Shown here: one piece after another, positions 1 through 12,538 of the stretch
Layout: every line of letters starts with the position of its first letter
Position numbering within the stretch: the first letter of the stretch is position 1
Source: Diphasiastrum complanatum
Taxonomy: Eukaryota > Streptophyta > Lycopodiopsida > Lycopodiales > Lycopodiaceae
DNA length: 64,000 nt
Assembly: GCA_029204225.1 (NCBI GenBank)
Contig: CM055101.1
Location: 6,719,132 to 6,783,131, forward strand
Direction: 5' to 3'
Notes under the pieces: model-generated
What the model saw: only the letters and a program-made list of their open reading frames with translations
Database searches by the model: none
What the model was told of the DNA's origin: nothing
Translations under genes and position numbers: made by a program

Positions 1-687
1 ATTGGCGCCGCTTGCGCCTCTCCTCGGAGTTTTAACGGGGGGGTGAAGGTGTGGATTGCGACGACGCCTGTGCGGGTGAGGTTGGGAGGTAAGTAATACC
101 TCCTCTCACAAAAGTACCTTTAGGTACTTCCTCCTAGCTGCGTTGACAGGGATGGGGAGTAGCGCGCCTCTCCCGCAGGCATGTCACTTCCCTCTATGCT
201 GTGAATGTGCGGATGAAAACAAAAAGTTAGGCTTCTAAGTCTGTAAATACCTTTCAAGAAGTCAAATAAAAGAATTTTGAACTCTAAGTTGATTTAATCC
301 CAAAAGAGATTAATTGATTCTTGGAGGCCTGTCCTTGCTAGGCCATACTATCTCCTTCCTCCCTCTCTGTACCTGCAGATTTCCAAGGAATTGAAGAGAG
401 CTGTGGTACGTAGGAGTTGAAGAGGAAAGATAGGGTCAGAATTGAATTTAATAAGTCTTTGGGGTCCTTAAGCCATGTGGCACCTTTGGGTGGCCCCACA
501 TAGCTAGAAAAGCCTAGAAGGGACAAATGGGGCCTTTTTTGGGCCCCACATGTCCTTTTTGCATGTGGGAGGAGAGAAGCTTAGGGGAGGGGGTAAAGGA
601 GTTACATTCACTTCCTTTCCCTCATTCTCCCAAGTTTTTGTAGAGTTCTTTTGCTCTCAAGTTGCTTGCTCTTAAGTTGTTTGTTTC
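1..687. other. Leader region upstream of gypsy gag, no gene
   Basis: No convincing coding frame is seen. The first bases (ATTGGCGCCG) resemble the primer-binding region of some plant gypsy elements (TTGGCGCCGTTGCC), so this may be the untranslated leader of the gypsy element whose gag starts near 688, with the 5' LTR outside the window. That is inference: the 3' LTR at 4834 has no visible partner here. Confidence 0.35.
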
Positions 688-1741
688 TTGAGGCCCTATG
701 CTCTAGCTTTTCCTTTTTGCGATTTTTACACCATAGCTCTCCGTTTTTCCTCTAGTTTTTTGCCAGTTTCTCCTTTATTTATGGACACCCCTATGGATGA
801 GAATAGAGCTCCAAGTCCCGCCGAGACTGATATGGAGAACATGACACGTGCCATTAGTTTGTTACAATAACAAATTGTGGACATGTGGCCAAAGCATGAA
901 CGGGCGGAGGCTGAGATTCGGGCTATGTCCCAGTCTCGACAAGCTCTCCTAAACCCAATGTTTACTTCGGAATTTTTTATCGGAGAGAAGAAGGACAGAC
1001 ACCAAGATGTCGTGTTAGCTTGGTTAGATGGACATCACATTTCTCCATGCACGATCTACTAGATAGCTCACGTATTTCAATGGCCATCATGTTTTTACAC
1101 GGTAAGGCGTATTCTTGGTGGCAGGACCTTAAAGACTGAGCTACAGTCCCAACCACTTGGGATGACTTCCAGGCTACCTTTATGCCTGTCCTAGACGATT
1201 TTGAATATTATCGTCGATTTGCTACATTGCAAATGAGGATGAAGCCCTTGGACGTCTATTTACAAGACTTCCAAGAGGCTGCTTTGCGGTTTTTTTACCA
1301 CATAGATGGGGTACTCCTTAAGCTGCATTTAATTTTGGGCTTGCACAAGAATATTTGTTGGAAGTACGTCGTAATCAGCCACAGTCCCTAGAGGATGTTG
1401 TGCATTTCGTTCGAATTTTCAACAATACGCACACAGTAACCCACAAAGAGCAACCAAAGCCCGAAGCCAAAGACAAATCCTCTGCCGATCCTTCTTTCAA
1501 AAAGGGCAAGGAGTGCATGGTCGGCGAAGCTTTTCCTTTGGAGAAGAAAAAGAAGCGCCCTCGGTTGGAGAGAGTGGACATCGACAGGGCCAAAAGCGAC
1601 AAGTTGTGTTTCTCCTGCATGGAGAAGGGGCACCTTTCTAAGAACTGCCCGAAGAGAAGGGTGGCCGCTCTTTTAAGGCACCAGGTGATTCTTCTATTTC
1701 TTGCATCAATGTATCTTTCAAAGATGAAACAGTTTGTATGA
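688..1741 (+). pseudogene. Ty3/gypsy gag, broken
   Basis: Capsid/nucleocapsid part of a Ty3/gypsy element. A gag-like segment (FFIGEKKDR at about 985, then VLAWLDG at about 1013) runs in several frames with stops at 868, 1060 and 1389, so at least two frameshifts have broken it. The C-terminal piece at 1355-1741 is basic and holds one CCHC zinc knuckle, CFSCMEKGHLSKNC, near 1610-1650. Frames continue towards the pol segment at 1820. A retroviral-type protease is not recognisable between the two. Broken, not expressible as one protein; the assignment to gypsy follows from the pol that comes after it. Confidence 0.85.
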
Positions 1742-1819
1742 ATTGTTGTTTTAATACTGCAGTGTTTGAACCTCACAACCTCATTTGCATGAGTGGGTTC
1801 GTAGGCAGCCAACCTGTGA

Positions 1820-4809
1820 GTGTTCTTTTTTAATGTTGATGTATCGTCTTTCCCTAAAGCATTGTCTTTTACTGATGATAATCTAGAATCTTCGCTTGAG
1901 GGCAAAATCTTTAGAAGACTTAAAGAGGAATATAATGATATATTTCCTGAGCAGTTGCCTGAGGGTCTTCCTCCCTCACGGGGTGTAGACCATCACATAG
2001 ATCTCCTTCCCGACAGCTCTCCTGTATCGTTTTCTCCCTACAGGATGAGCCCGAAGGAAGAAGATGAAGTTGCTAGTCAACTTAAGGAGTTGTTACGTAA
2101 ATGCCATATTTGGCCTAGTAAAACCCCTTGGGGAGCTCCTGTTTTGTTAACCGACGAGAAAGACAGAGGTATTCGTCTTTGTGTCGATTACAAAAAGCTT
2201 AATAAAATGACAATTAAGACCCGCTATCCCTTGCCTCGAAGGGACGACTTAATGGACTGATTGAATGGTGCTAGGTATTTCACCAAATTGGACCTTAGGT
2301 CTAGATACCATCAAATTTGAATACATGAGGGGGATGTTTCCAAAACTAGTTTTCATACTAGATATGGCCATTACAAATTTTTAGTTTTATTCTTTGGTCT
2401 AACTAATGCCCCGACAACCTTCCAGCAGATGATGAACGATATTCTTTGTCCATATCTGGGGAAGTTTCTTGTGGTATTTCTAGATGACATACTGATCTAC
2501 AATAAGACTCTTGAAGAACACAAAGCTCATTTGCGTACAATCTTAGATAATCTAAGGCAGGCAAAGCTATATGGTAAGGAGTCTAAATGTGAGTTTTTTC
2601 AAACTCGACTTAAGTATTTGGAAAATATCGTTTCTGATCGAGGTCTTGAGATCGACTATGATAAAATCCAGAAAGTTCGTGATTGGTCTATCCTGAAGAC
2701 CATTAGAGAAGTAAAATCTTATCTAGGCTTCACAGGAGTTTTCCATAAATTCATTAAAGACTATGTCTTAGTTGCATTGCCTCTAATGAATCTTCTTAAG
2801 GGAGTGAAAAAAACCAAAAGGAAAACTAAAAAGGGTAATAAGAAGAAGGTCGGAAGGCGTTCGAAGATCAGTCATCCTGTTGTTTGGGCTAATGAACTTA
2901 ATCAAAGTTTTGAAGCTTTGAAGATATTGGTGTCTACAACCCCTATCTTATGCATAGTGAACCCTAGCGAAACAGACGCTAGTGACTATGCGATAGGTGC
3001 AGCCTTTACCAGGACGGTAGACCCCTGGCTTTCGAGAGCAAGAAGTTGGACCCAGCTCAAAGTAGATATTCTACTTATGAGAAGGAACTTTTTGCGGTCA
3101 TCCATGCGTTAAAGATCTGGGAACATTATTTGTACGGATCTAAATTCGTGGTAATGACAGATCATGAATCTCTTAAGTATATCTGTGATGCCTCGGACCT
3201 TAGGGGTCGTAAGGCCCGCTGGTCGAAACTCATTCAAGAGTTCGAATTCGACATTAAGTATTGTCGAGGTACGTTGAATTGTGTCGCTGATGCTTTGAGC
3301 CGGATTGGAAAAGTTAATCAGTTATGCTTTGTTGAGTTCCAATCTGAGTTGTATCTTTCACTGCGAGATCTTTGTTGGACCGATGAGTTTTTCGGTCATA
3401 TTTGGCAAGATGTCCTGGCAGGAAGCTCTTTAAGGAGAGATAATCTTGGAAAGCAGGATTCCAAGAAATCTTGCGAAGAGAAGATACTTGATGATTATTC
3501 CATTCGGAATGGTTTGCTTTTCCGTAGAGGAAAATTCTGTGTGCTAGATTATATCGCGGACATTAAGGCCCAAATCCTGCACGAGTGCCACGATAGCTCC
3601 AAAGCGGGACACCCTGCTGGTATACAGAGGATGCTTGATCTTGTTAAAAGAGAATTTTATTGGCCAAAAATGAAAGGTCGCGTCGAGGCATATGTTTAAA
3701 AGTGTGAACAATGCCAAGTAAATAAAGCGAAAAGACTCAAAGCAGCTGGTTTGTTGCATCTATTGGAAATTTCCAGCAAGAAATGGGAAAGTATTTCCAT
3801 GGATTTTGTGGTTGGACTTCCTAAGGGAAGGGTCATGATGCTATTTGAGTAGTAGTTGACAAGCTAACCAAATTGGCACAATTTATTCCAACAAAAACTA
3901 CTGTCAAAGCTTCTGAACTTGCTCAACTTGTTCAGGTTGTGTGGATTGCCAAACGTTATTGTTAGTGATTGTGATTCCAAGTTCACTGGCAAGTTCTGGC
4001 AAGCAGTCTTTGAAAGACTGGAAACTACTTTAAGTCTATCATCTACGGATCACCCAGAAACCGATGGTCAGACCAAACGTGTCAACTAGTCGATGGAAGA
4101 TATACTTTGTGCATATGTTTTCAGGCGACAATTAGATCGAAAAAAGTATTTTCCAATGGTTGAGTTCGCATACAGCAATATGAAACATTTTGCCACTGGT
4201 TTTAGTCCTTTTATGCTCTTGTACGGCTTTCAGCCTCGTTCTCCTATGTCCGTTGGACTCAAAGGTCTCAAGGTTCAAGCTGCAGCGGATTTCTTGCATG
4301 ATATGCAGGAAATGTTGTAGGTGGCTAGGGAAAGCATTAGATCGGCTCAAGATAGAGCCCAATTCTATGCCAACCGAAGTTGAGCTCCTCGAGAGTTTGA
4401 GATCGGTGATTGGGTATATCTTAGAATCCCTAAGGACTCTAAGACACTTCGAACGGGGAAATGTCCGAAGTTATCTCCACGTTTTAGCGGTTCTTTCAAA
4501 GTGCTTAACAAGATTGGTAAGGCTGCATATAGACTAGAACTCCCTGTTGGAACTAAGGTTCATCCTGTATTTCATGTTAGTCATTTAAAGGAACGACTTG
4601 GTGGGAAAGATGACCTAATTTCCACAGATGATCTCGTGCTATTGGAGGATTTGACTGTTTTTGTACCCCATGAACCAGAAAGGATCATGGATACTCGACG
4701 ACATCAACTGAGAAATCATTTGATTTGTTGGAAAGGTATGTCAGATGATGAGGAAACTTGGGAGAAAAAGGATGATTTAAGACTTAGATTCCCTGGTTTC
4801 TTTCCATAG
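1820..4809 (+). pseudogene. Ty3/gypsy chromovirus pol (RT-RNase H-integrase-chromodomain), broken
   Basis: Order of domains: reverse transcriptase about 1900-2800 ([20 protein letters not shown], catalytic VVFLDDILIYNK at about 2473), RNase H about 2960-3310 (ETDASDYAIGAAF, STYEKELFAVIHAL), integrase zinc finger about 3570-3720 (histidine pair then CEQC), integrase core about 3790-4320, and a chromodomain near 4680-4800 (PERIMDTRRHQLRN then ETWEKKDDL). In-frame stops at 2258, 3697 and 4087 and frame changes near 3050, 4320 and 4500 make it inactive. The third catalytic acid of the integrase DDE triad lies in DGQTKRVN, where relatives have TERVN, so the glutamate is replaced by lysine. A Lys/Arg-rich stretch (KKTKRKTKKGNKKK) at 2808-2850 sits between RT and RNase H. 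Confidence 0.93.
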
Positions 4810-4820
4810 AAGGAAGTTTT

Positions 4821-5320
4821 TATGGGGGTGGAATGTTATGTACCATAACGGTACGCCCTTCAGTGATGGCCTCGCAAGGGGCATGACGCACAGGACTGGA
4901 GTTATCGACATGTCTAGGTGCAATGTGTCACCATCCTAGGTGGTCACATGTTGCCGGTAGGACCATGCTTGATGAGACCCACTGAGCTATGCCTATATAG
5001 TGGTGGGGTTTTCCTCTTTCCATTGACTCAGTCTACCCAGGAGTTGGTGGATGGAGAGCACCTGCATTAGCCAGGATGTATCTCTAGGCCAGGAGATGTG
5101 TGCTAGGGAGAGCCGAGTGTGATGGCTGGTGACATGGGACGCCAGTTATCGTAGGAGGCTTGACCGGGCATGATTGTGTCGATTGCTTTAGGGCATGGGG
5201 GCGGGTCGGTTGTGACCCTACGGTTGGGCGGTTACGGTGCGTCGTCACTAGTATGGGGGGGGGTGTGGAACCTTCAAGGTAGTCGATGATCCTAGGGAGT
5301 TGTAATAGATACAGCCTTAC
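4821..5320 (+). repeat. Polypurine tract and 3' LTR of the gypsy element
   Basis: A purine-rich tract (TATGGGGGTGGAA, 4821-4833) directly after pol is followed by a TG-start LTR, TGTTATGTACCATAACGG, from 4834. Its first bases resemble the LTR at 45297 (TGTTACGTACCC). The LTR end was not found; about 5320 is an estimate. A TATA-like segment (CTATATAGTGG) lies at 4991. Confidence 0.6.
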
Positions 5321-5388
5321 TTTGGCAATGTGACTCCTCTATTGGCTTCTATCTCAATATAGAAAAGGAGATCTATTGCATGGAGGCC

Positions 5389-6110
5389 ATGGACATTTCC
5401 AAATGTTATGAAAATATACCCCTAGATGGGCCGGATGGGCTGAAGACGGTTCTAAAAAAACTAATCCTATTCGCCTTCAAATTCACAAAAGAAAAAACCC
5501 TTCACTATAAATGAATATCGAAAGTTAAGGATTTCCAATGGTCCTCTGATAAATGGAATGCTATTGACATGGATACAATATGTATATGGAATTCTTTGTT
5601 GATAGATAATTGCATTATCAGACTTGATAATCACACATGGAGACAAGTCAGGGGGATCCCTATGGGATTCTCTTGCTCACCCGTTTGGTGTAATTGGTGT
5701 CTCTCTTACTTCAAATTGCAGTTTATTAAAAGATTGGCAAAATTGAGATAGATAAAATTCATGAATGATTTCAAGTTCTCTTTCAAATATATTGATGATA
5801 TATGCTTTATCAACAATCCCTCAGCCTAGAGTATTGGACAACCCTTTTTGGATTTACTCCTTGGAATATCTTGATATAGATAAAAGCAACAGGGCCAACA
5901 ATACAATAAAAATTTTAAACATTACCATTTCTTTTAATCTGATAAATGGTGAGGTAATCATTTCTAAGTACGACAAAAGAAGAGAATTGCCCTTTTAGTT
6001 TTTGCAATACATGCACTTGGCTTCCAATAGAACAGTGTATAATTCTTATAAAATCATCATATCTCAGGTCATTGCCGCCATATATTGTTGTAATAAGCAA
6101 TATTAGGGGA
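5389..6110 (+). pseudogene. Penelope-like reverse transcriptase relic
   Basis: A reverse transcriptase palm is read in one frame from 5389 to 5751 and in another from 5765 to 6100. Motifs in order: DISKCYENIPLDG (motif with the first catalytic Asp), VRGIPMGFSCSPVWCN at about 5650, FKFSFKYIDDICF at about 5775-5815 (catalytic YIDD), and a thumb-like KYDKRRELPF then HLASNRTVYNSYK at about 5970-6050. The GIPMG/YIDD pair and the SN motif after the palm point to Penelope-like elements rather than LTR or L1 RTs. Stops at 5511 and 5749 and one frameshift near 5755 make it a relic. No GIY-YIG endonuclease is visible; the 3' side runs into a TC microsatellite. Confidence 0.6.
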
Positions 6111-6158
6111 GAGCTAGCTGCCCCTAACTGATTCACTGACTGCGGGTTTGGTCGGTGG

Positions 6159-6585
<427 letters not shown>

Positions 6586-7249
6586 GTAAAGTGGAGATAA
6601 ATAAAAGTGATGAACAAAAAATGTTGCTTCTCTCTCACTATAGGATCCAATAATGGTGTGCTACCATCTCCTATGGGCAAAGTTAGGATCAAACACTCTT
6701 AGCACGTGTGAAATACACTAAGAAACCAAATTTGACTCAAATACAATGATATTGCATGAAACAAAATGGCTAAGATCTCAAAACAGTGCTAGATGACATG
6801 TAAAGGAGATTGGTAAGCATTCAACTGTGATTTTGGATCACACAAGCAATCTCTTGACCAAACCAAATGTGTCCACCCAGGTCTAGGTGCCCTACCTAAC
6901 CCTCTTTAAAAGCTTATAGCTTTTGATTGGCACAACCAAATGGAATGAAACTGATGCATCAGAAACTAGACAAAAATAGCTTCAAAACAAGCTATCTAGC
7001 AAGATTTTTGGATCAACCATGAAAGAGAACTCTCAAACTGAAATTGGATGTTCCTCACACATGTCTGAGCACCTGATTCCGTACAGTACCAGGTCAGACC
7101 CAATCAATGCCCTATTGATCTCTTTTGATCCAAAATTGGACAAGATAGCTAGGAAAATGGATCTTGACAATTTCTAGCTCAAGATTGATGAATAGTTTTC
7201 ACTCAAATGGATCAAAATGCATGGTAACCTTAGGTAGTCTCTGATACCA
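6586..7249 (-). other. Copia leader and primer-binding site
   Basis: Untranslated leader of the minus-strand copia element. The primer-binding site TGGTATCAGAG (minus strand, 7239-7249), complementary to the 3' end of initiator tRNA-Met, directly abuts the LTR end. No gene is seen in 6586-7238. Confidence 0.7.
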
Positions 7250-8064
7250 TGTTGATTTCACAGGTGTGGACTGTCCACAACATGTACTTGTGATCTCCTA
7301 AGGTGTGTAGATGCACCAAGATCAAGACTAGATTGAGATTCAAGATCTATCTTTAATTCTATGGCAAAAACACACTACTACATGCATTCAATCACTTCCA
7401 ACTCTCACTCACACGTGTGGGAAGTGTTCCAAGAGTAATCTAAGTAAAAACAAACTACTCTCCTTCGGTAGAGAGAAAATCATCAATAGCTCTCGGGTAG
7501 AGAGAGAAATCTAGAAAATAACTTACACTCAAAATCCACTCAATCTCAAAATCAATTAGATCCAAATGATGAGTACAATGATACTAGTAGATCCACGATC
7601 TACCACTATGCTTAACTATGATTGGACCACACTTTGCCACCTCTTAATCCTATTGGACCATTGATCCATGCACCTCTAAATTCTATTGGACCATTTTCAA
7701 GCAAACCTCAAATTCTATTGGACCACTCATGGTTCCACCTCTAAATCCTATTGGACCTCTTAACCTTCATCAAACAAAAGCATTACACTTGTCTACACTC
7801 TAATTGGCACAAGTTTGGCTCTATTTTGGCTCAATATTGGCATTACAAGTGGAAATGGATAATTTGCCATCTATGCCAAATTTGACCCTATCAACATCCT
7901 ACACCTAAATGCTTGACTATGAAATTCTATGAGACCCCTATATCAAACATTTTTTATTTACTTTACAATTCTCCACACGTGGGAACATCCTCCACACATG
8001 TGAGATTCACTTACAAACTTCTATCATAAGAAATACCAAGCTAGATTTTTGCCAATTTCTCACA
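7250..8064 (-). repeat. Copia 5' LTR (minus strand)
   Basis: LTR of about 815 bp read on the minus strand, starting TGTGAGAAATTGG at 8064 and ending GAAATCAACA at 7250. Most of it (7250 to about 7950) matches, in inverted orientation, the plus-strand LTR at 9623-10354. It contains repeated variants of a segment around TCTATTGGACC (7640-7760). Confidence 0.8.
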
Positions 8065-9610
8065 TCTCATGAAGAGCCAAAGAATGTACAAGAGGCACTC
8101 AATACCAAGGAGTGGTATGATGCCATGAAGCAAGAGTATGATGCATTGATCACCAACAATACTTGTGGATCCTGCATCCAACAAGCATGTGATTGGTTGC
8201 AAATGGGTATTTTGGATCAAGTACAATCATGATGGCACCATCAACAAGTATAAAGCAAGATTATGTGCCAAAGGATTTGCTCAAATCCATGGCCCTATGA
8301 GGAGAACTTTGCACCCATTGCAAAGATGGTGACAATAAGAATTCTTATTTCTCTTGCTTGTTTCTTTAAGTGGAAGGTGTTCCAATTAGATATATCCAAT
8401 GCTTTTCTAAATGGTTATCTTGAGGAGGAGATCTATATGGAACAACCTCAAGGATTCATCAAGGATGAGTTCAAAGTGTGCTTGCTCTTTAAAATTCTTT
8501 ATGGACTCAAGCAAGCACCAAGATCATGGTATTCAAGACTTAGATCTTTCCTTATCTCACTAGGATTTACTCTTAGTGACTATGATCCTTCCATGTATCT
8601 AAAGTTTGTTGATAGTAATATTGTCATTCTTTTGATTTATGTTGATGACATTATTCTTTGTGGAAGTTGTATCAAGCTAGTTGATGAAACTAAACTAGCA
8701 CTTGGATGTGAGTTTAAAATGCAAGATCTAGGAGAAATACATTACATCCTAGGCCTAGAGATTGATTTTTATGAAGATCATGTTTTTATATGCCAATCTA
8801 GATATGCTCACTCTATGTTGAAAAAATTCCATATGGAAAATTCTAAGAGCATAGATACTCCAATGGAGCAAATTGTAAAAGATCCTAGTAAAGGCGATGA
8901 AAGAACCTTCGAGGACATCACACTTTTTAGGAGTCTTGTAGGCTCCTTGATTTGGCTTACCATTACTAGGCCTGATTTAAGTTTTTGTGTGCACAAATTG
9001 AGTCAATTTATGCAAGATCCTGATATTCATCATTGGAAGATGGCCAAGAGGAATCTAAGATATGTATCTTCATCTTGTGATTATGTTCTACTTTATAAAA
9101 GTGAAGATCTTTCCATTGTTAGCAACTCGGATTCGGATTTTGCAAGTGACAAGATGGATCGAAAGTCTATTAGTGCATACACTATCTTTCTTGGAGGCAA
9201 TCTAATATCTTGGCTTTCCAAAAAGCAAGATACTATATCTCTCTCTTCATGTGAGGCCGAGTACAAAGCACTCACTACAACCACCAAAGAGGTGCTTTGG
9301 ATCAAGAGATTATTATTGGAGCTAAAGTGCATCAAGGAATATGATCTACCAATGATCAAGTGTGATAATATCTCGGCCCAAGCTCTTGCCAATAATCCCA
9401 TATTTCATGCAAGAAGCAAGCATATAGAAGTGGCACACCATTTTGTGAGAGAAAAGCTTATTGGAGGAGAAATCTATTTGGAGCATGTCAACTTGTCCTC
9501 TTGTATTGTCGATCTACTCACCAAGCCTTTGAGCCAAAAGTGCTTTCATCAAGCATAGATCTAATCTTGGAGTTATGTCAAGATCAATGCTCAAATCTTC
9601 ATAGATAAAT
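8065..9610 (+). pseudogene. Copia reverse transcriptase and RNase H
   Basis: C-terminal part of a copia polyprotein. The first 200 bp (EPKNVQEALNTKEWYDAM) contain stops. A long open stretch, 8263-9558 (431 codons), holds RT motifs (KWKVFQLDISNAFLNG, LYGLKQAPRSWYSRL, LLIYVDDIILCG with catalytic YVDD) and the copia RNase H (SWLSKKQDTISLSSCEAEYK; HIEVAHHFVREK; DLLTKPLSQ). RT and RNase H are nearly intact, but gag, protease and integrase are missing because the minus-strand element's LTR boundary cuts it at 8064. The 3' LTR follows at 9623. Confidence 0.92.
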
Positions 9611-9622
9611 TTTTAGGAGGAG

Positions 9623-10354
9623 TGTGAAGAATTAAAAAGATTATCTATGTTAGATATAGGGGTCTTATGTTTTTTATATCAAGCATCTAGGTGTAGGATG
9701 TTGATATGATCAAATTTGGCATAGATGGCAAATTATCCATTTCCACTTGTAATGCCACTATTTAGCCAAAATAGAGTAAGAGGTTAAACTCATGCCAATT
9801 AGAGTGTAGACAAGTGTAATACTTTTGTTTGGTGAAATTTAAGAGGTCCAATAGGATTTAGAGGTGGAACCTTGAGGGGTCCAATAGAATTTGAGGTTTG
9901 CTTGAAAATGGTCCAATAGAATTTAGAGGTGAATGGATCAATGGTCCAATAGGATTAAAAGTTGGAAAAAGTGTGGTCCAATCATAGTTAAGCATAGTGG
10001 TAGCTCGTGGATCTACTAGTATCATTGTACTTCTCATTTGGATCTAATTGATTTTGAGATTGAGTGGCTTTTGTGAGTAATTGTTTTTCTAGCTTTCTCT
10101 CTCTACCCAAGAGCTCATGATGATTTTGTCTCTCTACCCAAGAAGAGCAACTTGTTTTTACTTAGATTATTTTTGGAACACTTCCCACACGTGTGATGAG
10201 AATTGGAAGTGATTGAATGCATGTAGTAGTGTGTTTTTGCCATAGAATCAAAGATAGATCTTGAATCTCAATCTAGTCTTGATCTTGGTGCATCTACACA
10301 CCTTAGGAGATCACAAGTACATGTTGTGGACAGTCCACACGTGTGAAATCAACA
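9623..10354 (+). repeat. Copia 3' LTR (plus strand)
   Basis: Begins TGTGAAGAATT after a purine tract (AGGAGGAG) and ends GAAATCAACA; 732 bp. It belongs to the same family as the inverted LTR at 7250-8064. The two LTRs are therefore head-to-tail partners of different elements, not a pair. Confidence 0.85.
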
Positions 10355-11620
10355 TTCCAGACTATGGTATTTGATTATTTCCTCAAATTTAAAGCTCTTG
10401 TTGAAAAGCAATTCTCTTTCAAACTCAAAGTTTTGAAATGTGATGGTGGTGGAGAGTATATCTCCAACAAGTTTCATGATTTTTGTGAGCAAGAAGGTAT
10501 CAAAAGAGAATTATCTCATGCCTATTACCCTTCTCAAAATGGGGTGGCCGAGAGGAAGAATAGAGCTCTATGGTAATGTGCCAAAGCTCTAGAAATTGAA
10601 GCATCCTTGTCAAAGGATTTTTGGGGAGAGGCCATCGATTGTGCCAATTATCTATGCAATAGACTCCCTCATCTTACTCTTGGAGGAAAGACACCTTATG
10701 AGATGTTGCATAAAGAGAAGCCTAAGGTTGATCACTTTAGAATCTTTGGATGTCTTTTCTTTGCTCATGTTCCTTTGGAGTTATGGTTGGATATTTATCT
10801 ACCAAGAAGGCTTATAGAGTCTATATACTCTCTACTTGCAAAGTCATTGAAAGTAGAGATGTTATTTTTTCATGAAGACCAAAAGATCACCTTGGATGGG
10901 CCCAAGATCAAAGCATCTCATGATGCCTCTTCTATTATAACCAAGATATGATGGGGTCAAGGCTTGATGAGGAGCATCCTCATGCATTCACACCTAGAAG
11001 GTCCATGAGAGAGAGATCTGAGCCCAAGAGGCTCTCATATATTGAGAAAGGCAAGCATGTGGATGTTGAATCCACCAATTATGCATTTTTTATATCTTGT
11101 GAAGAGCCTAGAAGTGTCCAAAATGCACTCCAATCAAAGGAGTGGTATGAAGCTATGGAACAAGAGTATGATGCTTTGATTATCAACAAAACTTGGGAGC
11201 TAATCGATCCACCTACCAACAAGCACACTATTGGATGCAAGTGAGTGTTTAGAATAAAGTACAACAACGATGGTTCTATGAACAAGCTCAAAGAAAGGAT
11301 ATGTGCAAAAGAATATGCTAAAATCCAAGGCCTTGAATATGAAGACACCTTTTCACAAGATCTACCTATGATCAAGTGTGACAACATCTCGGCTCAAGCC
11401 CTTGCCAACAATCCTATCTTTTATGCAAGGAGTAATCATATTGAAGTTGCGCATCATTTTGTAAGGGAAAAGCTTATTGGAGGAGAGATCAGCTTGGAGC
11501 ACATTGGATCATCTTCATGCATTGCCGATCTTCTCACCAAGCCATTGCTCAAGAGTGCTTTCATCAAGCATAGATCTAATCTTGGCTTGATTCCAAGATC
11601 CATGCTACTTTTAAAATAGA
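10355..11620 (+). pseudogene. Copia integrase joined to RNase H tail, RT deleted
   Basis: Second plus-strand copia fragment. The integrase core is seen at 10370-10580 (LKCDGGGEYISNKFHDFC; YYPSQNGVAERKNRALW) and its C-terminal part to 10950. Then comes the linker before RT (SKEWYEAMEQEYDALI; an in-frame TGA at 11242). At about 11358 the frame passes from the first RT residues (YEDTFSQ) straight to the RNase H tail (DLPMIKCDNISAQALANNP), so nearly the whole RT and most of RNase H are deleted without loss of frame. It ends DLLTKPLLKS and is followed by an LTR. Confidence 0.88.
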
Positions 11621-11636
11621 TATCTTTAAGGAGGAG

Positions 11637-12020
11637 TTTGAAAAATAGTAGAAGCTAATTATGTTGAGTTAGGGGGTATGTCGACCTTTTTGTCTCAATT
11701 CACATGTTAGTAGGTGATTAGAGTTTGTGAGAGTTTCTACATTCTGACTCTTTTTGGCTTTCTCTCTCTACTTGAGGAGTTGTACTTTGTTTCTCTCTCT
11801 ACCCAAGAGCAAAACTTTTTTATACTGAGTTTTTTCATCACAAGTCTCCCACATGTGTGAATGTACTTTGGTGAATGATTTATGCATGATTCATTGTGCT
11901 CTTAACTTAGATTTGTGAGATAGATCTTGGAATTCAATCTATAGCTTGATCTTTGTGCAATCACCACATCTTAGGAGATCAATCACACTTTGGGCTATCC
12001 CACAGATGTGAAATTTAACA
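11637..12020 (+). repeat. Copia LTR, short
   Basis: Follows a purine tract (AAGGAGGAG) and ends AAATTTAACA. The start reads TTGAAAAATAG, so the canonical TG may be mutated. It resembles the 3' part of the LTR at 9623 (pathway CACATGTGTGAA, TCTCTCTACC segments). Confidence 0.6.
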
Positions 12021-12059
12021 GCCTAGTCATCAATTTTAAAATCTCTAAGAGAATTCCTA

Positions 12060-12530
12060 ATATTAGCATAATGCTTAGCCCTATCTTGACCACTACAAAT
12101 ACTCTCATGAACTTATTGTAGTATTTTTTACATTTCATGCAGAAAAATTGCAATCTTTTGAACCTTAAAAAATTTCATCTCCCCATTAACTAGAGATCTA
12201 GGTTGAAAACAATATAAGCATATATGGCCTACAATGTATAGCAGAATGTTTTTTACTATTGTAAGCAAACTCTATCAAAGAAAGTAATATTTTTGATGAG
12301 AGTGTTTGTGTGAAACATGTATCCCAAACATTATTTTCATAGTCTAATTAGTTCTTTCAGTCTACACATCTATTTTATGATGATCTCAAATTTATGGAAA
12401 ACTATAGACTAAAAGTTATATGTGAATGTGAAATCTCTATCGATAATAATATTATTTGATAGTCCATACCATCTAAATAATATTTCAACAAAGATTTGGG
12501 CTAAATTTGAAGCCTTTGAAATTGACTTTA
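12060..12530 (-). pseudogene. Gypsy integrase relic
   Basis: Minus-strand translation, with many stops, still shows an integrase core with WYGLSNNIIIDRDFTFT (second catalytic Asp region) and a downstream C-terminal segment. The element is old and truncated by the copia LTR at 12539. Confidence 0.5.
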
Positions 12531-12538
12531 TCGGAATC

